From Pedobacter endophyticus (GTDB lineage Bacteria; Bacteroidota; Bacteroidia; Sphingobacteriales; Sphingobacteriaceae): 64,000 bases of DNA. Numbering within the stretch: position 1 is the stretch's first letter; every line of letters starts with the position of its first letter. The translations under genes were made by a program, and so were the position numbers. The notes beneath the pieces were generated by a model. The model was not told where the DNA came from, did not search any database, and saw only the letters and a program-made list of their open reading frames with translations. Location of the stretch: contig NZ_CP064939.1 in assembly GCF_015679185.1 (NCBI RefSeq), positions 558,001-622,000 on the forward strand, read 5' to 3'. Shown piece after piece: positions 60,897 to 64,000 of the stretch.

Positions 60897-61721
60897 CTAT
60901 CTAAATAACGACGACCCGCAAAACTTGCAAAACATCGCATCGCTTTCGTGCCCCTCTCGGCCGCAACTCGGGCAGGCTTCCTGCAGCTCCTTTTTCTTGC
61001 TGGCGGCAATCGCAATGTCGTGCGTTAAAATACCTGTTGGCACCGCAATAATTGCATAACCGATTAGCATGACAACGGAGGCTACAAATTTGCCCAACGG
61101 TGTAATGGGCGATATATCGCCGTAGCCAACGGTTGTTATGGTAACAATTGCCCAGTAAATACTTTCAGGAATGTTTGAGAAACCGTTCTCCCGCTGCTCA
61201 ACCAGGTACATGATCGACCCTAAAATTACCGTAATGGTTAACACCGTAAGCAGAAAAATACTGATTTTGCGAAAGCTGTTTTTAAGCGCCTGAGTTAAAA
61301 AATTGATCTCGGTTAAAAACTGACCAAGCTTAAAAATCCTGAATACCCGTAATAAACGAAGCGCCCTGAAAACAAGTAACGATTGTGCGCCAATAAATAA
61401 TATACTTAAATACGATGGAATAAGTGCAACAAAATCGATAATGCCAAGCGGACTTATTACATACTTTATGGGCCTGCGGATGCAAATTAACCGCAAAATA
61501 TATTCTATGGTAAAAAGTACCGTAAAAACCCACTCTGTAATGTGAAAAAGCCCGCCATAATGTTGATGTATGCTTGCAACACTATCGAGCATCACCACCG
61601 TAATACTCGCGAAAATGGCAATTAACAAGCTTACATCGAAAGCCTTGCCTGCAGGCGTATGCGTTTCGTAAATAATTTCATGAAGCTTAAAACGCCAATC
61701 GTCAGCACCCGGTCTTATCAT
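60897..61721 (-). CDS. Voltage-gated K+ channel with C-terminal zinc ribbon
   Basis: 274 residues. It has the six-segment layout of voltage-gated channels: S1-S3 within residues about 28-112, the S4 voltage sensor FRALRLLRVFRIFKLG (118-133) with Arg/Lys every third residue, S5 at about 153-174, the pore helix and selectivity filter TTVGYGD (196-202), and S6 at about 211-236. This resembles KvAP-type archaeal and bacterial channels. The unusual part is the tail CPSCGREGHESDAMFCKFCG (Cys250, 253, 265, 268), a zinc ribbon that could act as a cytoplasmic sensor or assembly site. Confidence 0.92.
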   Translation of the reverse strand: MIRPGADDWRFKLHEIIYETHTPAGKAFDVSLLIAIFASITVVMLDSVASIHQHYGGLFHITEWVFTVLFTIEYILRLICIRRPIKYVISPLGIIDFVALIPSYLSILFIGAQSLLVFRALRLLRVFRIFKLGQFLTEINFLTQALKNSFRKISIFLLTVLTITVILGSIMYLVEQRENGFSNIPESIYWAIVTITTVGYGDISPITPLGKFVASVVMLIGYAIIAVPTGILTHDIAIAASKKKELQEACPSCGREGHESDAMFCKFCGSSLFR

Positions 61722-61757
61722 TATATGTTGCCCTTAATTTTCGGCAATATATAAAAT

Positions 61758-62609
61758 TTAGCCGTTAACAATATCGCCTCCGTTTACGTGAATTACCTGG
61801 CCTGTGATGTACGATGAGTCTTCAGACGCCAGAAAAACGTAGGCAGGACCTAATTCAGAGGGTTGACCTGCTCGTTCCATTGCCGTTTCGGTACCAAACG
61901 ACTTAATTTTTTCCTCATCAAACGTCGAAACAATTAGCGGTGTCCATACCGGGCCCGGTGCAACCGCGTTTACCCTGATGCCCTTTTTAGCCAGGTTGGT
62001 TGCAAGCGATCGCGTAAATGAGGTAATGGCGCCTTTTGTCGATGAATAATCGATCAGGTTGGGCGAAGAGCGATAGGCCGTTACCGAGGTGGTATTAATA
62101 ATTACATCACCAGTTGTAAAATGCTCAAGCGCCTCGTGCGCAAAATAAAAATAGCCAAAAATGTTCGTCCTAAACGTATCTTCCAGCTGCTTGTCGTCTA
62201 TTTTCTTTGGATCTTTTTGTGGCACCTGCATGCCTGCATTGTTTACAAGGATGTTTATTTTGCCAAATTCTTCAACCACACGTTCAACTGCGCCTTTACA
62301 AAATTCGGGGTCTTTTACATCGCCCTTAATCAACAGGCAACTCTGTCCTTCATTCTCAACCATTTCTTTGGTGGCGTTCGCATCCACATCTTCATCTAAA
62401 TACACAATAGCAATGTCGGCACCTTCTCTGGCAAAGTGAACAGCCACTGCCCTGCCGATGCCGCTGTCGCCGCCCGTAATAAGGGCCACCTTACCCGAAA
62501 GCTTTTCCGATCCTTTATAAGTTGATTTTATGACTTCAGGTGCCGGATTCATCTCTGCTTCAATACCTGGCTGTGTATCCTGCTTAGCTGGTGTTTTTTG
62601 TTCTTCCAT
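61758..62609 (-). CDS. Short-chain dehydrogenase/reductase
   Basis: 283 residues from the ATG at 62609 (MEEQKTPAKQDTQPG); the frame could extend 56 codons further but that part lies in the divergent promoter region and overlaps another gene. NAD(P) motif TGGDSGIG (45-52), NNAG (123-126), catalytic Tyr188 and Lys192 in YSSTK, with Ser175. The N-terminal extension before the Rossmann fold and the GDSGIGRAVA wording are typical of the YghA/glucose-dehydrogenase-like SDR group often induced by general stress. The substrate is unknown. Confidence 0.92.
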   Translation of the reverse strand: MEEQKTPAKQDTQPGIEAEMNPAPEVIKSTYKGSEKLSGKVALITGGDSGIGRAVAVHFAREGADIAIVYLDEDVDANATKEMVENEGQSCLLIKGDVKDPEFCKGAVERVVEEFGKINILVNNAGMQVPQKDPKKIDDKQLEDTFRTNIFGYFYFAHEALEHFTTGDVIINTTSVTAYRSSPNLIDYSSTKGAITSFTRSLATNLAKKGIRVNAVAPGPVWTPLIVSTFDEEKIKSFGTETAMERAGQPSELGPAYVFLASEDSSYITGQVIHVNGGDIVNG

Positions 62610-62703
62610 AATTCCGTTTTTAGCTAAAACATTAAAAAAACATCGAATGTTTTGCTTAGGCATAATTTGAATTAAATCAATCGAACCAACAACAATACAG
62701 GTG

Positions 62704-62955
62704 ATGAAAATAACAGGAACGCATATCAGAACATTAAATACCGGCGATAAAGTGTTGATTTTGCTGGCAGAAAACAAGGAAGAGCAAAAAAAGCTCCATC
62801 ATTATCTCTTAATCGATGCTTACCAGTTTAAGCAGGATGTTGCTGAAGATATCCCCAAGGTCGATTTTATTTCTGCGGGCTACAAAGATGAAGATGACAA
62901 AATTATTTACGATCGAAACCTGATTGAAATTCCGAAATGGTTTGAAAAGAACTGA
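62704..62955 (+). CDS. Small protein of unknown function
   Basis: 83 residues from the ATG at 62704; a GTG directly before it is the alternative. The sequence has strand and helix segments (ITGTHIRTLNTGDKVLILLA, ENKEEQKKLHHYLL, KVDFISAGYKDEDDKIIYD) and ends EIPKWFEKN. No signal, membrane segment or Cys. It is divergent from the SDR gene across 94 bp and lies 59 bp before the DUF481 gene on the same strand. I do not recognise the family. Confidence 0.65.
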   Translation: MKITGTHIRTLNTGDKVLILLAENKEEQKKLHHYLLIDAYQFKQDVAEDIPKVDFISAGYKDEDDKIIYDRNLIEIPKWFEKN

Positions 62956-63014
62956 CGCCAGGGATTATGTCGGCTGCTGCCAAACATAGCAACAAATTAA
63001 AGTGTTAAAGCTTT

Positions 63015-63731
63015 ATGAGAATTTTGCTGATTTTTGTTTTCGTCATTTCGCAGGTAAATGCCTTTTCACAATACAACGATACCACAAATTACCATCTGCT
63101 TGTTACTTCGGGCGGCTCAATTAATAGGGCCAACAACGAACGGGCCTATTTGCTCAACAATGCCCTAAACTTTGGCCTTAAGAAGAAAAGCATTGTTTTA
63201 AACTCATCATCAGCCTGGCTTTACGGCAAGCAAAACAACATTTTGAGCAACAACGATTTTTCTACCACGCTCAACTTTAACCTTTACAAAACATTTCCGC
63301 ATTTTTATTATTGGGGCCTCGCCAACTACAATACCAGTTACTCGCTAAAGCTGAAAAACCAATTGCTGGCCGGGGTGGGCCTGGCTTACAGCGTTGTTGA
63401 TCGCGAGCACATTTATGTAAACATCAGCGACGGGGTTCTTTTTGATCAGAGTAGCCTTATTGTGGGCGAAAGTTACCACACGTACCGCAATTCGCTCCGG
63501 TTGCAATATCATTTCGATGTGCGGGAGTGGTTAACATTAGATGGAAATCATTTCCTTCAAAATTCGTTCAGCAGAAAAGGCGATCATATCATCCGGTCGA
63601 ACACCTCATTAAACCTTAAGCTTCGTAAATGGCTGAGCTTTACCACAACATTAACTTACAACAGGTTAAACATTACAAACAGCGAAAATTTAAACCTAAC
63701 CTACGGTTTAAGCCTCGATAAGTATTTTTAA
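63015..63731 (+). CDS. DUF481-like outer-membrane protein
   Basis: 238 residues with a signal peptide ending NAFSQ. The mature protein is a series of about ten amphipathic strands with aromatic girdles (NYHLLVTSGGSINRANNERA, IVLNSSSAWLYGKQNN, TFPHFYYWGLANYNTSY, QLLAGVGLAYSVVDREHIYV) ending in LSLDKYF with a terminal Phe, the pattern of DUF481/YdiY small outer-membrane barrels. The role of the family is not established. Nothing in the neighbourhood points to a ligand. Confidence 0.8.
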   Translation: MRILLIFVFVISQVNAFSQYNDTTNYHLLVTSGGSINRANNERAYLLNNALNFGLKKKSIVLNSSSAWLYGKQNNILSNNDFSTTLNFNLYKTFPHFYYWGLANYNTSYSLKLKNQLLAGVGLAYSVVDREHIYVNISDGVLFDQSSLIVGESYHTYRNSLRLQYHFDVREWLTLDGNHFLQNSFSRKGDHIIRSNTSLNLKLRKWLSFTTTLTYNRLNITNSENLNLTYGLSLDKYF

Positions 63732-63865
63732 GTGCAACGCTGTGCTCACCTAAGAAATCTTTGTGGAAAAAAAATAACGCATTAAAAGCTATTGGTTATC
63801 AGTAACTAACGGTTTTATTTCCATTTTTTGCCATTGCACACTTTAAAGAAGTGAAAGCCATGTAG

Positions 63866-63873
63866 TAATTTTG
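63866..63873 (+). promoter_or_regulatory. Candidate -7 element just before the last gene
   Basis: TAATTTTG matches TAnnTTTG and ends 5 bp before the ATG at 63879. No TTG sits at normal -33 spacing. A transcript from here would be nearly leaderless. Confidence 0.35.
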
Positions 63874-63878
63874 TGGCT

Positions 63879-64000
63879 ATGGCAAATACAAACGTTAGAA
63901 AATCGATCCAAAATAAAATAGAATCCTTAGGTAAAGAAATTGAAGCCCTGCAAGCCGAATTGAAAAAGTGGGAGAAAATTGCTGCTGATTATGAAACCAA
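63879..64000 (+). CDS. Coiled-coil protein, N-terminal part only (runs off window)
   Basis: 40 residues are visible (MANTNVRKSIQNKIESLGKE, then IEALQAELKKWEKIAADYET), with no stop before the edge. Heptad spacing of Ile/Leu and many Lys/Glu point to a coiled coil. Too short to assign a family. The preceding TAATTTTG box and clean ATG support a real start. Confidence 0.55.
   Translation, partial: MANTNVRKSIQNKIESLGKEIEALQAELKKWEKIAADYET

Noticed and set aside
62610..62777. N-terminal extension of the SDR by 56 codons
   Set aside because: It overlaps the divergent small gene and reads like translated promoter DNA; the ATG at 62609 fits the family.

Overview
The window looks like chromosomal DNA of a Bacteroidota member close to Pedobacter (Sphingobacteriaceae). 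The evidence is internal: secreted proteins with typical Bacteroidota signal peptides ending in AQ or in a lipobox Cys, a GH97 glycosidase, a TANFOR-like giant surface protein, an archaeal-type ProRS, promoter-like TAnnTTTG boxes in place of sigma-70 -10 boxes, no clear Shine-Dalgarno sites, and a lipid hydroxylase that fits a sphingolipid-making lineage. No tRNA, rRNA, CRISPR array, prophage or intact IS element was seen. Starts were chosen by signal peptide, paralogue alignment or first ATG; several long open frames were trimmed from implausible TTG or in-frame upstream starts.

Layout. 1-6718 (minus): a probable surface-protein operon with a 1184-residue repeat fibre, an 856-residue Ig/DUF11-like protein and a truncated third protein. 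7183-11598 (minus): housekeeping and regulation (Crp/Fnr regulator, TIGR02757 protein, cystathionine gamma-synthase-like enzyme, prolyl-tRNA synthetase), with heptanucleotide repeat arrays in the gaps. 11797-14299 (plus): a Gly/Tyr-rich lipoprotein and a FadL-like porin. 14367-15569 (minus): a cholesterol-dependent-cytolysin-like lipoprotein lacking the membrane-binding domain 4. 16316-20303 (minus): a lipoprotein, an AraC regulator and two paralogous membrane LytTR regulators. 20468-31443 (plus): a tight 11-kb operon of an outer-membrane barrel, a 2381-residue TANFOR-like protein and a 706-residue fibronectin-III protein, divergent from the LytTR pair.

31583-47424 is mostly metabolism: a UbiD decarboxylase, Dps, a LysM/DPBB protein overlapping a uridine-kinase-like gene, a fatty-acid hydroxylase, the two subunits of a 3-oxoacid CoA-transferase, a PQQ-type sugar dehydrogenase, a PaoABC-like molybdenum aldehyde oxidoreductase and a 734-residue protein of unknown role. 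48128-54480 (minus) is an alpha-glucan/trehalose group: a TreS-like lipoprotein, TreZ and an alpha-glucosidase, broken by an 870-bp gap packed with palindromes. 54677-64000 carries small stress-type and envelope genes: a BON lipoprotein, two overlapping DUF421 proteins with zinc-ribbon tails, a GH97 enzyme, a DUF4142 protein, an acidic small protein, a voltage-gated K+ channel also with a zinc ribbon, an SDR, a DUF481 protein and a truncated coiled-coil gene.

The most unusual items are the domain-4-less cytolysin homologue, the barrel/giant/FN3 operon with its paired LytTR regulators, the palindrome and 21-bp repeat array at 50281-51056, the 7-bp repeat arrays, a cloverleaf-like intergenic repeat present twice, and promoter boxes lying only 4-7 bp before three start codons.
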